Positions 16,680-25,563 are shown, counted from the stretch's first letter. The stretch is DNA of 64,000 nucleotides from Algoriphagus ornithinivorans (GCF_900115305.1 NZ_FOVW01000004.1:186001-250000), one strand, 5' to 3'. Notes: generated by a model from the sequence alone, not told the origin. Program-made: numbers and translations.

Positions 16680-16691
16680 TTCGAAAAGTAG

Positions 16692-16721
16692 CAAAAAAAA
16701 AGAGTCCCGGTGAGGGGACTC
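16692..16721 (-). terminator. Terminator of the acidic lipoprotein gene
   Basis: The 8-bp stem agagtccc/gggactct (16701-16721) is followed on the minus strand by nine T residues (A tract at 16692-16700). It lies 23 bases past the lipoprotein stop codon. Confidence 0.85.
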
Positions 16722-16744
16722 TCGAATTTTTCGGAAGAAAGAAA

Positions 16745-16942
16745 TTACTTAACTTCTTCTACTGTCTCTTCAACTACTACCTCAACAGAGTCAGTAGTTT
16801 CTTCAACTGCTTCAACAGTTTCTTCAGTAGTTTCTTCAACAGTTTCTACTACTTCAGTAGCTTCTTCAGAAACTTCTTTGTTGCCGCAAGATGCAGTTGC
16901 CATCAAGCCAGCGATTGCGAAAATTGCAAATACTTTTTTCAT
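16745..16942 (-). CDS. Small acidic lipoprotein-like secreted protein
   Basis: 65 residues. MKKVFAIFAIAGLMATASCG is a lipoprotein-type signal with the cysteine at residue 19, although Thr at -3 is a weak lipobox. The mature part is almost only Glu, Val and Thr in a repeating pattern (EETTEETVEAVEETTDSVE), giving a strongly acidic, probably extended chain. It has its own Bacteroidota promoter and terminator, so it is a single-gene unit that may be well expressed. Such EV/ET-rich lipoproteins occur in this group without a known function. Confidence 0.75.
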   Translation of the reverse strand: MKKVFAIFAIAGLMATASCGNKEVSEEATEVVETVEETTEETVEAVEETTDSVEVVVEETVEEVK

Positions 16943-16967
16943 TTTTTGTGGTTTTCTTAATTCGATA

Positions 16968-16999
16968 CAAATGTAGATTAAGTTTTTTCAATAATGCAA
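16968..16999 (-). promoter_or_regulatory. Bacteroidota-type promoter of the acidic lipoprotein gene
   Basis: On the minus strand, TTG (16997-16999) is followed after 21 bases by TACATTTG (16968-16975), matching TTG-N17-23-TAnnTTTG. The start codon is 26 bases downstream. Confidence 0.65.
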
Positions 17000-17017
17000 G
17001 AACCGCTCAAATATTTT

Positions 17018-18331
17018 TTATTTGTTTTTATAAATAATTTTTACCGGAACTCCCTCAAAATCAAAGTTCTCTCGCAACCTGTTCTCCAAATACCTCGTAT
17101 AAGGGTTTTTGATGTATTGGGGGAGGTTACAGAAGAATGCAAAAACCGGATTTTTTGTAGGCAATTGAGTCACATATTTTATTTTTATGTACTTGCCTTT
17201 CCATGCCGGTGGCGGATAATGTTCAATTTCTGGAAGCAATACATCGTTCAATTTGGAAGTTGGAATTCTACGGTTTTTGTTTTCGTAGACTTTAACAGCC
17301 AATTCTATCGCCTGAAAAATCCTTTGCTTTTCTGTAACTGAAGTAAAAATTATCGGGATCCACTTGTGTTCGCCCAATCTTTCCATCATATCATCCTTGA
17401 TTTTATTCATGGTCTTGTGGTCTTTTTCCAAAAGATCCCACTTATTGACCATGATCATGATGCCTTTATTGTTTTTGATTGCTAAGGAGATCAAGTTAAT
17501 ATCCTGTGATTCTAGGCCTCTGGTAGCATCTATCATTACGATGACTACATCCGATTCTTCCAAAGTTCGCAAAGAGCGCATCACGGAGTAAAACTCCACA
17601 TCCTCTTTTACCTTTGCTTTTTTACGGATACCTGCGGTGTCAGTAATGATAAAATCCTGACCAAATAATTTATAGCGCGTGTGGATAGCGTCTCGGGTTG
17701 TTCCAGCTTCGTTGGTTACTATGGATCTTTCCTTGCCTAAAAGGGCATTAAGGAAGCTGGATTTTCCCACGTTGGGTCTTCCCAAAATGGAAATCTTTGG
17801 AATACCTGCATCTGGATCCTCTTCTCCTTCATCTTCGAATTGCTCCACCACAAGGTCTAATAACTCTCCTGTTCCACTTCCGCTTACAGCGGCTATTGGG
17901 AAAATCTCAAAATCACTCAGCCCCAAAGCGTAAAATTCATTGGCCATTAAGGATTTTTCAAGATTATCTGCTTTGTTGGCTACAATGAAAATTGGCTTTT
18001 TGCTGGATCTCAGTTCATCGGCAAACTCCTTATCCAAATCAGTAAGACCATCATGGCAGTCCACGACAAAAAGAATGACGTCAGATTCTTCAACTGCCAG
18101 TTTTACCTGCTTGCGGATTTCTGCCTCGTAGATATCATCGGACCCGGTGACATATCCGCCAGTGTCTATGACAGAAAAGAATTTTCCGGACCATTGTGCA
18201 TGGCCATAATGGCGATCTCGGGTCACCCCACTCATGTTGTCTTCTATCGCTTTTCTTTCCTCTACTAGGCGGTTAAAAAGTGTGGATTTTCCTACGTTTG
18301 GTCTTCCTACTATTGCTACTATGTTTGCCAT
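17018..18331 (-). CDS. der: Ribosome biogenesis GTPase Der (EngA)
   Basis: 437 residues from the ATG at 18331 (MANIVAIVGRPNVGKSTLFN). Der has two consecutive GTPase domains and a C-terminal KH-like domain, and acts in 50S subunit assembly. The first P-loop is GRPNVGKS at 9-16, and the second is another GRPNVGKSS at about 184. The G3 motifs are DTGG and DTAG, and the G4 motifs are NKAD and NKWD. The C-terminus KNPVFAFFCNLPQYI and NFDFEGVPVKIIYKNK is the family ending. One base separates its start codon from the era stop codon, so era-der is a two-gene operon read leftward. Confidence 0.97.
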   Translation of the reverse strand: MANIVAIVGRPNVGKSTLFNRLVEERKAIEDNMSGVTRDRHYGHAQWSGKFFSVIDTGGYVTGSDDIYEAEIRKQVKLAVEESDVILFVVDCHDGLTDLDKEFADELRSSKKPIFIVANKADNLEKSLMANEFYALGLSDFEIFPIAAVSGSGTGELLDLVVEQFEDEGEEDPDAGIPKISILGRPNVGKSSFLNALLGKERSIVTNEAGTTRDAIHTRYKLFGQDFIITDTAGIRKKAKVKEDVEFYSVMRSLRTLEESDVVIVMIDATRGLESQDINLISLAIKNNKGIMIMVNKWDLLEKDHKTMNKIKDDMMERLGEHKWIPIIFTSVTEKQRIFQAIELAVKVYENKNRRIPTSKLNDVLLPEIEHYPPPAWKGKYIKIKYVTQLPTKNPVFAFFCNLPQYIKNPYTRYLENRLRENFDFEGVPVKIIYKNK

Positions 18332-18332
18332 A

Positions 18333-19226
18333 TCAAGATGGGTCGTACCCAAATTTTTTCAGTTTTAATTTATTTTTTCTCCAGTCTTGCTCCACCTTAA
18401 CGAAGGTTTCCAAATAGACTTTCTTTCCGAAAAATGCTTCCAATTCTTGGCGGGCTTCGATTCCAACCTTTTTAAGCATTTTTCCCTTATCTCCAATTAT
18501 GATCCCTTTTTGGCTGTCCCGCTCCACATAGATATTGGCCCGCATGCGGATGATGGTTTCATCTTCTTTGAAATCCTCTATGCTAACTTCTGTGCTATAG
18601 GGAACTTCCTTTTTATAATTGGTGAAGATCTTTTCACGAATAATCTCGGAGGCAAAGAACCGTTCAGGACGGTCTGAAAGTTCCTCTTTATCATAATATG
18701 CCGGATGTTCTGGAAGTCTGTCCAGGATTTCCTGCATAATTTTTTCAGTATTGAATTTTTCCTGAGCAGATATTGGGATTACCAATTCAGCCTTGATGAG
18801 TGAAGTCCAGTAGTTGGTTACTTCATCCAACTGTCCAGGTTTTGCGAGGTCAATTTTATTAATGACCAAAAGGACTGGAACTCCGGAATTATTGATTTTT
18901 TCGATGACATGTTCGATGTCGGCGGCTGTTTCGAATAAATCTGTCACAAAAAGAATGATATCCGCATCTTCCAGAGAAATGTTGACAAAATTCATCATAT
19001 TTTTCTGGAGCTCGTACTGAGGTTTGAGCATACCTGGAGTATCAGAGAAAACGATCTGATAGTCAGGAGCGTTGGTCAGTCCGACGATTCTATGTCTGGT
19101 AGTTTGAGCTTTGGAAGTAATGATGGAGACTCTTTCCCCCACCAGAATATTCATGAGGGTAGATTTGCCCACATTGGGTTTCCCGATGATATTGACGAAT
19201 CCAGCCTGATGAGATTTTTGCGACAT
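18333..19226 (-). CDS. era: GTPase Era
   Basis: 297 residues from the ATG at 19226 (MSQKSHQAGFVNIIGKPNVG). An upstream extension to 19364 is unlikely because a promoter -7 element lies at 19243-19250. Era binds the 3' end of 16S rRNA during 30S maturation. The P-loop is GKPNVGKST (about 15-23), with DTPGM (G3), NKID (G4) and the G2 region TSKAQTTRHRI. The KH domain near the C-terminus carries the GxxG loop in GIIIGDKGKMLKKVG. It is the first gene of the era-der operon. Confidence 0.97.
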   Translation of the reverse strand: MSQKSHQAGFVNIIGKPNVGKSTLMNILVGERVSIITSKAQTTRHRIVGLTNAPDYQIVFSDTPGMLKPQYELQKNMMNFVNISLEDADIILFVTDLFETAADIEHVIEKINNSGVPVLLVINKIDLAKPGQLDEVTNYWTSLIKAELVIPISAQEKFNTEKIMQEILDRLPEHPAYYDKEELSDRPERFFASEIIREKIFTNYKKEVPYSTEVSIEDFKEDETIIRMRANIYVERDSQKGIIIGDKGKMLKKVGIEARQELEAFFGKKVYLETFVKVEQDWRKNKLKLKKFGYDPS

Positions 19227-19242
19227 TTCACTAAATTTTTTA

Positions 19243-19250
19243 CAAAGGTA
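19243..19250 (-). promoter_or_regulatory. Candidate -7 element for the era-der operon
   Basis: TACCTTTG on the minus strand lies 16 bases before the era ATG. A TTG at 19264-19266 is only 13 bases away, which is shorter than usual. Confidence 0.5.
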
Positions 19251-19447
19251 CTTGATTTTTAGACAATACTGAGGATTTCGGCCTTTCGGCAAAATAAAAT
19301 TTGGTAATTGCTTTTTGATTTTCAAATTGGAAGGAAAGGGTGCAAAGGCGTTGTTTAAGAGCACCTTATTGATGTTTTAAGAATTAGATTTAGGATACTT
19401 CATCCAAAAAGATGCTGTTTGATCCAATATTTTTTCGCTTCAAGGTT

Positions 19448-19477
19448 TTGCATTTGAAAATTAAACGCATACTTTTG
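19448..19477 (+). promoter_or_regulatory. Bacteroidota-type promoter upstream of a decayed tRNA gene
   Basis: TTG (19448-19450), 19 bases, then TACTTTTG (19470-19477). It lies 64 bases before the tRNA-like remnant at 19542 and may still drive transcription into the intact tRNA. Confidence 0.5.
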
Positions 19478-19541
19478 TATCACCATTTGCCACAAGGGCA
19501 ATTCAACACAGAAATAATAGCTATAAAAGCTTAAAACATAT

Positions 19542-19630
19542 CGCAGGATGGAGCAGTTTCCCGATATGGATCGGGACAGGGTTCGCTCGTCGGGCTCATA
19601 TCCGCCGCGGCGGACACAGATTCGAGTCCT
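19542..19630 (+). pseudogene. Decayed initiator-tRNA copy split by two palindromes
   Basis: The segment matches the intact tRNA-fMet at 19660 over its acceptor/D-arm start (cgcaggatggagcagtt), its anticodon arm (gctcgtcgggctcata) and its T-arm (ttcgagtcct). The D-loop is replaced by 25 bases containing the hairpin tcccgat-atgg-atcggga (19559-19576). The region after the anticodon holds the perfect palindrome tccgccgcggcgga (19601-19614). The 3' acceptor strand is missing. It cannot fold as a normal tRNA. Confidence 0.75.
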
Positions 19631-19638
19631 TAAGTTTG
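19631..19638 (+). promoter_or_regulatory. Candidate -7 element for tRNA-fMet
   Basis: TAAGTTTG fits TAnnTTTG and lies 21 bases upstream of the tRNA. It begins exactly where the decayed copy ends. Confidence 0.4.
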
Positions 19639-19659
19639 AAATAGTTTATGAAAATATAT

Positions 19660-19732
<73 letters not shown>

Positions 19733-19738
19733 CTACGA

Positions 19739-19767
19739 AGCCGATCAGAAATGATCGGCTTTTTTTG
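19739..19767 (+). terminator. Terminator after tRNA-fMet
   Basis: A 9-bp stem agccgatca/tgatcggct with loop gaaa and a run of seven T residues. Confidence 0.9.
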
Positions 19768-20078
19768 TTTAAGGGTTTTAAGCTCAAGCCTATTTTTTTG
19801 ATTTCAGTCCAATTCTCGATAGCTTTATAATAGTGCTGAGAAACAATGTATCAGTCAATTCATGTACGGCAGAACTCTATATGCAGCTCATATTTGGAAA
19901 TAGGGTTTTACTTCTGAAATAGTATTTCCCTCTATTTTGCTGAAACAAGAAGTTTTAGGAAAGAAGATATAAAGAATTTACAGTATGTTTTAAAAGATTC
20001 TTAGTCTTCAGAAAAAAAGGAAATTATTATATTATTTTAGTTGATTATTCAATTAAAAACTTCATTGAAAATTAAAGA

Positions 20079-20249
20079 ATGTCAACTCCAAAAAAACCTT
20101 TAGATCAAATGAGTGAGCGTGAGCTCTTAGAGACTCAAGTTAGATTGTTGTCCAGGATAAGGAGTAACACCTCGAATACCTTGACTTTAATTGCTATCGT
20201 AACTGCATTAGCTGTGCTGGGAGGAATTGTAATGGCTATGTCAGGATAA
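20079..20249 (+). CDS. Small single-pass membrane protein, 56 residues
   Basis: ATG at 20079. The protein has a hydrophilic helix (DQMSERELLETQVRLLSRIR) and then one transmembrane helix (TLTLIAIVTALAVLGGIVMA). The layout resembles small phage- or plasmid-type membrane proteins, but no family is recognised. It lies between the tRNA-fMet terminator and a second copy of the tRNA 3' end (20371), so it is enclosed by 19-bp direct repeats. Confidence 0.6.
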   Translation: MSTPKKPLDQMSERELLETQVRLLSRIRSNTSNTLTLIAIVTALAVLGGIVMAMSG

Positions 20250-20370
20250 TATCCAGAGCGATAAACTTTTTCAACCTCATTCAAGGAGGGCTTAGTAAAG
20301 GAATTGATCGTGGGTGAAAAAGTAGTCAAACTCTGCGGAGGCTGTTTTTTCTTTTTGCGTTATTGTGTTT

Positions 20371-20389
20371 TGTTCCCGCTACTACGAAG
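20371..20389 (+). repeat. Second copy of the tRNA-fMet 3' end
   Basis: tgttcccgctactacgaag is identical to 19722-19740, which spans the acceptor strand and downstream bases of tRNA-fMet. No anticodon or D-arm precedes it. A terminator follows in the same position as after the real tRNA. Confidence 0.8.
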
Positions 20390-20415
20390 GACACTAGAAA
20401 TGGTGTCCTTTTTTT
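20389..20415 (+). terminator. Terminator after the tRNA 3'-end copy
   Basis: The arms ggacac/gtgtcc enclose an 8-base loop that contains agaaat, and T residues follow. The loop resembles the one after tRNA-fMet, but the stem differs. Confidence 0.7.
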
Positions 20416-20483
20416 GTTTTTAAATGTAAGCTCAATGGACTCAAATCTGTCATGCCACGTTCAGTCCAGGATGGTGATCAAGG

Positions 20484-20515
20484 CTGTTCCCGTAAAAAAG
20501 CCAATCAGAAATGTG
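20484..20515 (+). repeat. Third, degenerate tRNA 3'-end/terminator remnant
   Basis: ctgttcccg, then aagccaatcagaaatg, which matches the aagccgatcagaaatg after tRNA-fMet at 15 of 16 positions. The acceptor end and stem are eroded. Confidence 0.5.
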
Positions 20516-20614
20516 CTGGATTTTGGTAGAGATTATTTTAGGTTTGATGGAACCAAGAGTCATATTAACCTAACCTGATACCGAATCTTCTTATCAAATT
20601 TCCAAGCATTGAAT

Positions 20615-20646
20615 GAAAAAAAGGAGACAAGCCCTTGCCTCCTTTT
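20615..20646 (-). terminator. Probable terminator of the DUF6252-like lipoprotein gene
   Basis: An imperfect hairpin (arms aaggagacaag/cttgcctcctt) is followed on the minus strand by T residues (A tract at 20615-20620). It lies about 115 bases past the stop codon of the gene at 20760. Confidence 0.6.
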
Positions 20647-20759
20647 AATCAAAAAGTCCCTCACAAATTGTTGAAAAATTACTTTTTATCCCTTCAAATA
20701 GGATTTTGGTTATTTATAGAAAATCGTTCAATAACGCTTCATTATTGAATAGAGCCAAT

Positions 20760-21203
20760 TTACCTCATGATGTTGATATTGGTGAACTTACCGTTGGAGA
20801 TGGTTACCTCGGAGCCGCTTCCTGTCATAGGGCTGGCTTTGAAAGCAAAAGTTCCAGAAACCTTGTCGCCTTCTATTTTGCTGATAGTGAGTGTTCCTGA
20901 GCTAGCGCTATACACAACTTGATTAGCGGTCGTCCAAATGGCTTTCCCCGCAAGATCGAAATTCCCCGTACGCTCGGCATCAAGAGTCAACGCAATATTG
21001 GACCGGTCTGTCGCCCCAGCTCCAATAGCGAATACGGTAAATCCTCCCACATTGGTAACACGGCTGTTTCCAGAAGCCCTCCATGCTTGTCCGTCGATAG
21101 TAGCTTCTACATTGAGTGAACCCTGAGGAATTTCATCATCCTTATCAGGGCAAGCGAAAAAGACAAAGGCCAAAAGGCCTAAAAGTAGTGATCGTAGTTT
21201 CAT
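20760..21203 (-). CDS. DUF6252-like lipoprotein
   Basis: 147 residues. The N-terminus MKLRSLLLGLLAFVFFACPD is a lipoprotein signal with the cysteine at residue 18. After an acidic linker (DKDDEIPQGSL), the mature protein is an all-beta fold with the pattern LNVEATIDGQAWRASGNS, NIALTLDAERTGNFDLAG and VSGTFAFKA. This is the arrangement in DUF6252 and related Bacteroidota outer lipoproteins. No catalytic residues are seen. It stands alone, reading away from the histidine kinase gene. Confidence 0.65.
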   Translation of the reverse strand: MKLRSLLLGLLAFVFFACPDKDDEIPQGSLNVEATIDGQAWRASGNSRVTNVGGFTVFAIGAGATDRSNIALTLDAERTGNFDLAGKAIWTTANQVVYSASSGTLTISKIEGDKVSGTFAFKASPMTGSGSEVTISNGKFTNINIMR

Positions 21204-21342
21204 GGTATTTTTTTATGGCAAGATTGGCAGGAAGAAGGAGAGTTGAAATCCCCAAAAATGGGTATTTGTGATCAGTGGCAGTGGGTATTTTAAATATCTT
21301 CTTTGCCAAAAAATAGCCTAATCCAAAAAAAGAATTTGAAAA

Positions 21343-23373
21343 ATGTTTAGAAGGACTTACTTTGAATACTTAATTCTTTCGCTCTTGTCTCGTTTTAGTC
21401 TATATTCTTTCTTATTCCTACTTTTCTTTGGTGCCTTACCTTCTTTGGCAAGGCAACAAGCTCAACTCGATAGTTTGGAACAAGTCTTTCAAAATCAAAA
21501 TCTCTCCGATTCGATACGCTACCGCGCAATTCAGCAGCATACTTTTTCGATGATTTTCAGCGATGGAGATCAAGCAAAGGTCAAGATTCAAGAAGTCTTG
21601 AAATCAGCCGAAAAGGAGGTTGGGAAATCTAGGATTTACTTTGAAATCCTTCAAAATCTCGGCATCTATTATGATGTTAATCAAATGACCGATAGCTCCT
21701 TGAAGATCTTTTCTGAGATCTTAGAAGAAAGCAAAAAGCAAGGTTGGAAAGCCCTCGAGCAGCGCTCCAACAACAATCTGGGTATGAATCGCCTGAATTC
21801 CTCGGACTACAAAGCGGCGATTGAGTTTTTTTCTAAATCTTTGGAACTAAGCAGAATGGATCCCAATGCCCAAGAGGCTAATTATGTTCATAGCATTTCC
21901 AATTTGGGATTAGCCAATCAAGAACTGGAACTCTACGATCAGGCGATAAAGTATCATTTAGAGGCTTTGGAGATTCGTGAGCGTCTTAATGACCCGAATG
22001 GTATAGCTATTTCTTGCGGGAACTTGGGGATTTGTTATAAACAAATGGGGGAGGAAGACCTGGCTGAAAAGTACTTTCAAAAATCAATCGAAAATGCCAA
22101 AATCGCAGGTAATAAATTACAATTTCATCGAGTGCATGATAATCTCGGTAGTCTTTACATAGGGCAGAAAAAATATGAAAAAGGTCTGTCGATGCTTGAT
22201 ATTGCTTTGGATGATACAGATGGATTTACACCCGATCCCAAATTGGAACTCAGTATAGTCAGTAATGCCGCTACGGCTCATATTGAACTGGGCCAAACCG
22301 AACGAGCCTTGGTGTTTGCCAATCGAGGTATTGGAATATTGACTGAAAACCCGGAGTTGGTTAACTATTCACTGACGTTGAAAAACACCCTAGCCAAAAT
22401 CTATTTTAGAAAAGGGGACTTTGAAAAAGGCAATGCTTATCTCGAGGAATACCAAGAACTTAATCGACAAGTTTTTCAGGAAGAAAATGCTCAACTCCTA
22501 ACCAATCTTCAAGTGAAGTATGATTTGGAGAAAAAGGAAGGCCAAATTGCAATTCAAAACGCTGAGATTCTAGAAAAAAATGCGACTCTTCAGCGAAATT
22601 ATTTCGCTTTTGCAGCTCTTGGGCTGCTGATACTTTTGATAGGAGTTGCCTTTTTCTTTTACCAAAACCGGACTAAGAGGAAGCAGGAACTACTCGTCAA
22701 AGATCGGGAGTTGAAAGTGAAAGAAGCTTATATTCAAGCTTCCTTGGAATCTCAGGAACAGGAACGGCGGCGGATGGCACAAGATCTTCATGATGGATTT
22801 GGACAATATATTTCTGCCCTTCGGATGTATGTCTCTCAGATTAAAAGCAATCATACCAAAGAGGAATTCAAAACCGAACTTGTCAGCCGAACCGATACGG
22901 TTTTGGATGAAATGTCAAGGGAAATCAGCAATGTGGTTTATGACTTGATGCCGGCTACTTTAATCCGCTATGGATTAATTTCAGCATTAGAGGATTTAGC
23001 TCATCGAATCAATGCAGGGCAAAAAGTGAGGATTCGAATAGAATCTGAAAAATTATCCGAACGCATGGATGAATTGGAAGAAATCAATCTTTTCCGTATT
23101 TGTCAGGAGTGGATTAATAATGTACTCAAGTATGCTAAAGCGGAAAATATTACTTTGGAGTTATCCCAAAATGATGGGGTGGCACGGCTTCAAATCTTAG
23201 ACGATGGAAAGGGTTTTGATACTGGTATTTTTCGGCAGAGTAAGCGAAACGGCTGGAAAAACATCAGTACCCGAGCAGAGTTGCTTAATGGCAAATTGGA
23301 ACTATTTACCGAGCCTGGGCGGCAGGGAACTGAGTTTTTGGTCACTTTTCCGTACGTTCATCATGCCAATTAA
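21343..23373 (+). CDS. TPR-containing sensor histidine kinase (NarX/HisKA_3 type)
   Basis: 676 residues. A signal-like N-terminal helix (about 15-35) leads into a periplasmic region of tetratricopeptide repeats (about 90-400, with YKAAIEFFSKSLELSR and YDQAIKYHLEALEIRE). A transmembrane helix follows at about 423-440 (FAALGLLILLIGVAFFF) and then a coiled coil. The HisKA_3 box is RRRMAQDLHDGFGQ with H483 as the phosphorylation site. The ATPase has the N box CQEWINNVLKYAKA and the G box DDGKGFD. It probably senses a periplasmic signal and phosphorylates the adjacent regulator, which starts 13 bases after it. Confidence 0.92.
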   Translation: MFRRTYFEYLILSLLSRFSLYSFLFLLFFGALPSLARQQAQLDSLEQVFQNQNLSDSIRYRAIQQHTFSMIFSDGDQAKVKIQEVLKSAEKEVGKSRIYFEILQNLGIYYDVNQMTDSSLKIFSEILEESKKQGWKALEQRSNNNLGMNRLNSSDYKAAIEFFSKSLELSRMDPNAQEANYVHSISNLGLANQELELYDQAIKYHLEALEIRERLNDPNGIAISCGNLGICYKQMGEEDLAEKYFQKSIENAKIAGNKLQFHRVHDNLGSLYIGQKKYEKGLSMLDIALDDTDGFTPDPKLELSIVSNAATAHIELGQTERALVFANRGIGILTENPELVNYSLTLKNTLAKIYFRKGDFEKGNAYLEEYQELNRQVFQEENAQLLTNLQVKYDLEKKEGQIAIQNAEILEKNATLQRNYFAFAALGLLILLIGVAFFFYQNRTKRKQELLVKDRELKVKEAYIQASLESQEQERRRMAQDLHDGFGQYISALRMYVSQIKSNHTKEEFKTELVSRTDTVLDEMSREISNVVYDLMPATLIRYGLISALEDLAHRINAGQKVRIRIESEKLSERMDELEEINLFRICQEWINNVLKYAKAENITLELSQNDGVARLQILDDGKGFDTGIFRQSKRNGWKNISTRAELLNGKLELFTEPGRQGTEFLVTFPYVHHAN

Positions 23374-23385
23374 ATATTTTAGAAA

Positions 23386-24021
23386 ATGAAAATTCTTCTT
23401 GCAGACGATCACCGCATTCTTTTGGATGGATTGGAGTTTTTGATTCAAAATCATGGCGAAGCTACTGAAGTGGAAACGGCGACTACCGTGGAGGAGGCTT
23501 GGGAAAAAATTGCAAAGAAAGTTCCCGATTTGATTATTTCGGATATTTCTATTCCCAAAGTCGGTGGAATTGCTTTTGCCCAAAAAGTCAAGTCTCATTT
23601 TCCTCAGACTAAACTGATTTTTCTAAGCATGCATGAGGAGCCCTATCGAGTCAAAGAGGCTTTAGCCACAGGAGCTGAAGGCTATGTGCTAAAGAAAGCT
23701 GCCCACGAAGAATTATTAAAAGCAGTGAGGGAGGTAGCGTTGGGTGGTATGTACTTTAGTACGGAGATTCAAAAAATCCTGATTCAACGAATGAGATTCC
23801 CCGCAGATGAGCGTATCCTTTCCGAAAGAGAAAAGGAAGTGTTAAAGTTGATTTTTGAAGAGTTTTCCAACAAACAAATTGGAGAAATGCTTTATATATC
23901 TGAGCGAACTGTTGAGACTCACCGGAAGAATATCTATCAAAAAACAAAGACCAACACGCTGGTTGGTCTTTTGAAATTTGCCTTAGAGAACAATCTGGTG
24001 GGAGGGATGGCTCAATCTTGA
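23386..24021 (+). CDS. NarL/FixJ-type response regulator
   Basis: 211 residues. The receiver domain has the acidic pair DDH at 7-9 and the phosphoacceptor D53 in IISDISIPKVGG. The LuxR-type helix-turn-helix at about 145-205 begins LSEREKEVLKLI and has NKQIGEMLYISERTVETHRK. It is the partner of the kinase immediately upstream. Its last 10 bases overlap the convergent gene at 24012, so both genes use the same DNA for their final codons. Confidence 0.92.
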   Translation: MKILLADDHRILLDGLEFLIQNHGEATEVETATTVEEAWEKIAKKVPDLIISDISIPKVGGIAFAQKVKSHFPQTKLIFLSMHEEPYRVKEALATGAEGYVLKKAAHEELLKAVREVALGGMYFSTEIQKILIQRMRFPADERILSEREKEVLKLIFEEFSNKQIGEMLYISERTVETHRKNIYQKTKTNTLVGLLKFALENNLVGGMAQS

Positions 24022-25091
24022 GTCATGGAAACGAAGTTTGAAATCCCGGTATCCATCATGTCCCGAATGGCACCTGAAGCAGCGCTTACATATTTCTGCT
24101 GATCACATTCTGCAAAATGTGAGGCTACAGTTTTTTGCTCCCCCGATACCATGACCAAGGTAGAGTAACCTGTTTTTGAAAACATGTCGGATTGAGCTTG
24201 GGTAACTTCCTTGATTTTTTTGTCCTTAAAGACATCTTCAAAGTAGACGGCCTTCTTCAGTTCCACTTTGGCATCAAAAAACGGATTGTTTCCAATATCA
24301 TTTCCCGAAATAAAGCGTACCTGAGAATTGATAGTTTCAGAGGCGCCCATACTTCCAAAACCTTTGACAAATCCAGTAAGTGAAGTTTGCTGATTCGCAT
24401 CTGAAGTATTTATTATCGGCTCGATTCTATAGCCTATATTAGCTTTGACCGAAGAGCTATTGGTCCACATGGAAGCGTCTGCATCCAGATCTACGAATGG
24501 AAAAATGAAATTGACATCGGCTACATAGACATCCCCAAGTTCTTTGGATATTTTGGGTGCCATGTCTAAAAAGGTGCCTTTTTCTCTGCCGCTTTTGGCA
24601 ATTCCCTTCACTAGGTAGTCGAATCCTTTTGGTGTTATCATCACAAAACCAGTTGCTTGATCGTCGGAGGAAGCTCCTCCGGAAACCCTAGTCCAGCCCT
24701 GGAAATAATCAATTTTTTCCGCTTCATCCACGCTTAGGATTTCGAAGCCCTCACTAGTCAGTTGATTAAGGAAGGATTGATAGGCCTCATCTATGATCTT
24801 TTGGAAATCATCCACATCAACGCCTGAGATTTGGACTCCCATCTTAGTATAGGTGCCGGAGGTAAATGTAGTTCGATTGGCTCGGTCGTTTTTTGATCCG
24901 GAGGTTCTGGCTGAAGCCTCTTCAAAGACCTCGAAAAGGCCCTTGAAGCTTCGAATAAAAACCTTTTTTGGCGCTTTTTGATGTTGTTTTTTCTTATTGT
25001 AGCTGGTGACTTTAAGGTCCTTGTCATTGATCGTAGTGCCGGGAAAGGCATCTATAAAAAGCAGGAGGAAAATAAGTGTTAGACTTTTCAT
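24012..25091 (-). CDS. Secreted protein of unknown function
   Basis: 359 residues from the ATG at 25091, which gives a signal peptide (MKSLTLIFLLLFIDAFPG); the upstream extension to 25160 is unlikely. The mature protein begins with a basic segment and then SFKGLFEVFEEASARTSG. A helix-rich section (VDDFQKIIDEAYQSFLNQLT) is followed by a beta-rich part with DVYVADVNFIFPFVDLDADA. No family was recognised. The overall design, a periplasmic single-domain protein in Bacteroidota, would fit a CsgG/TolB-like fold, but this is a guess. Its tail overlaps the response regulator by 10 bases. Confidence 0.65.
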   Translation of the reverse strand: MKSLTLIFLLLFIDAFPGTTINDKDLKVTSYNKKKQHQKAPKKVFIRSFKGLFEVFEEASARTSGSKNDRANRTTFTSGTYTKMGVQISGVDVDDFQKIIDEAYQSFLNQLTSEGFEILSVDEAEKIDYFQGWTRVSGGASSDDQATGFVMITPKGFDYLVKGIAKSGREKGTFLDMAPKISKELGDVYVADVNFIFPFVDLDADASMWTNSSSVKANIGYRIEPIINTSDANQQTSLTGFVKGFGSMGASETINSQVRFISGNDIGNNPFFDAKVELKKAVYFEDVFKDKKIKEVTQAQSDMFSKTGYSTLVMVSGEQKTVASHFAECDQQKYVSAASGAIRDMMDTGISNFVSMTQD

Positions 25092-25223
25092 ATGTTCTGT
25101 TTTTGGTAAGGGAGTATAAAGGTGGCCAAAGCAGACATAGGTAAAAATGCCCCAAAACACAGATTTTTTATCAGTACTGGTACGGATACCGAGTCAAATT
25201 CATTGCTAACATCAGTTTTTTAA

Positions 25224-25439
25224 AGGGATGATTTTTTATTTTCTGAGATAATTGAGGCAACCCGAGTCGATGGAAAAATTGATCGTTTCGAAAGAGAGTT
25301 TCTTAGAAAAAAAGTAATAACACTCCAAATTCCCCTTGAAATAGCAAAGAATCTTATAAAAGAAGCTAGTAGCCTAAAACTTCAGAAGTCTACAATCAAT
25401 AAATTAATAATGGTTATTAACCTAAACTCTTTGATATAA
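25224..25439 (+). pseudogene. Remnant of a TerB-like gene (no start codon)
   Basis: The frame is open for 71 codons from an upstream stop and has no usable start codon at its head. It contains EATRVDGKIDRFEREFLRKK, which resembles the acidic metal-binding loop of TerB-like tellurite-resistance domains (A-DGKID--E--FL). Only about half of a normal TerB domain is present. The 5' part appears to have been lost. Confidence 0.45.
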
Positions 25440-25563
25440 ACCCCATTCCTTTGCTTGAGGACTCCCTAAAAAATTAAACTTAAAAGATCTTTTTTAACGG
25501 GAATGAGGATTTTCTCAACATTTTCAAATTCTAAAACCAATAGCCCTCACCAACTCACCAATC

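Noticed and set aside
16586..16976. ORFs on the plus strand of 88-124 residues, Ser/Thr/Phe-rich
   Set aside because: They are antisense shadows of the Glu/Val/Thr repeats of the acidic lipoprotein, which has its own promoter, signal peptide and terminator.
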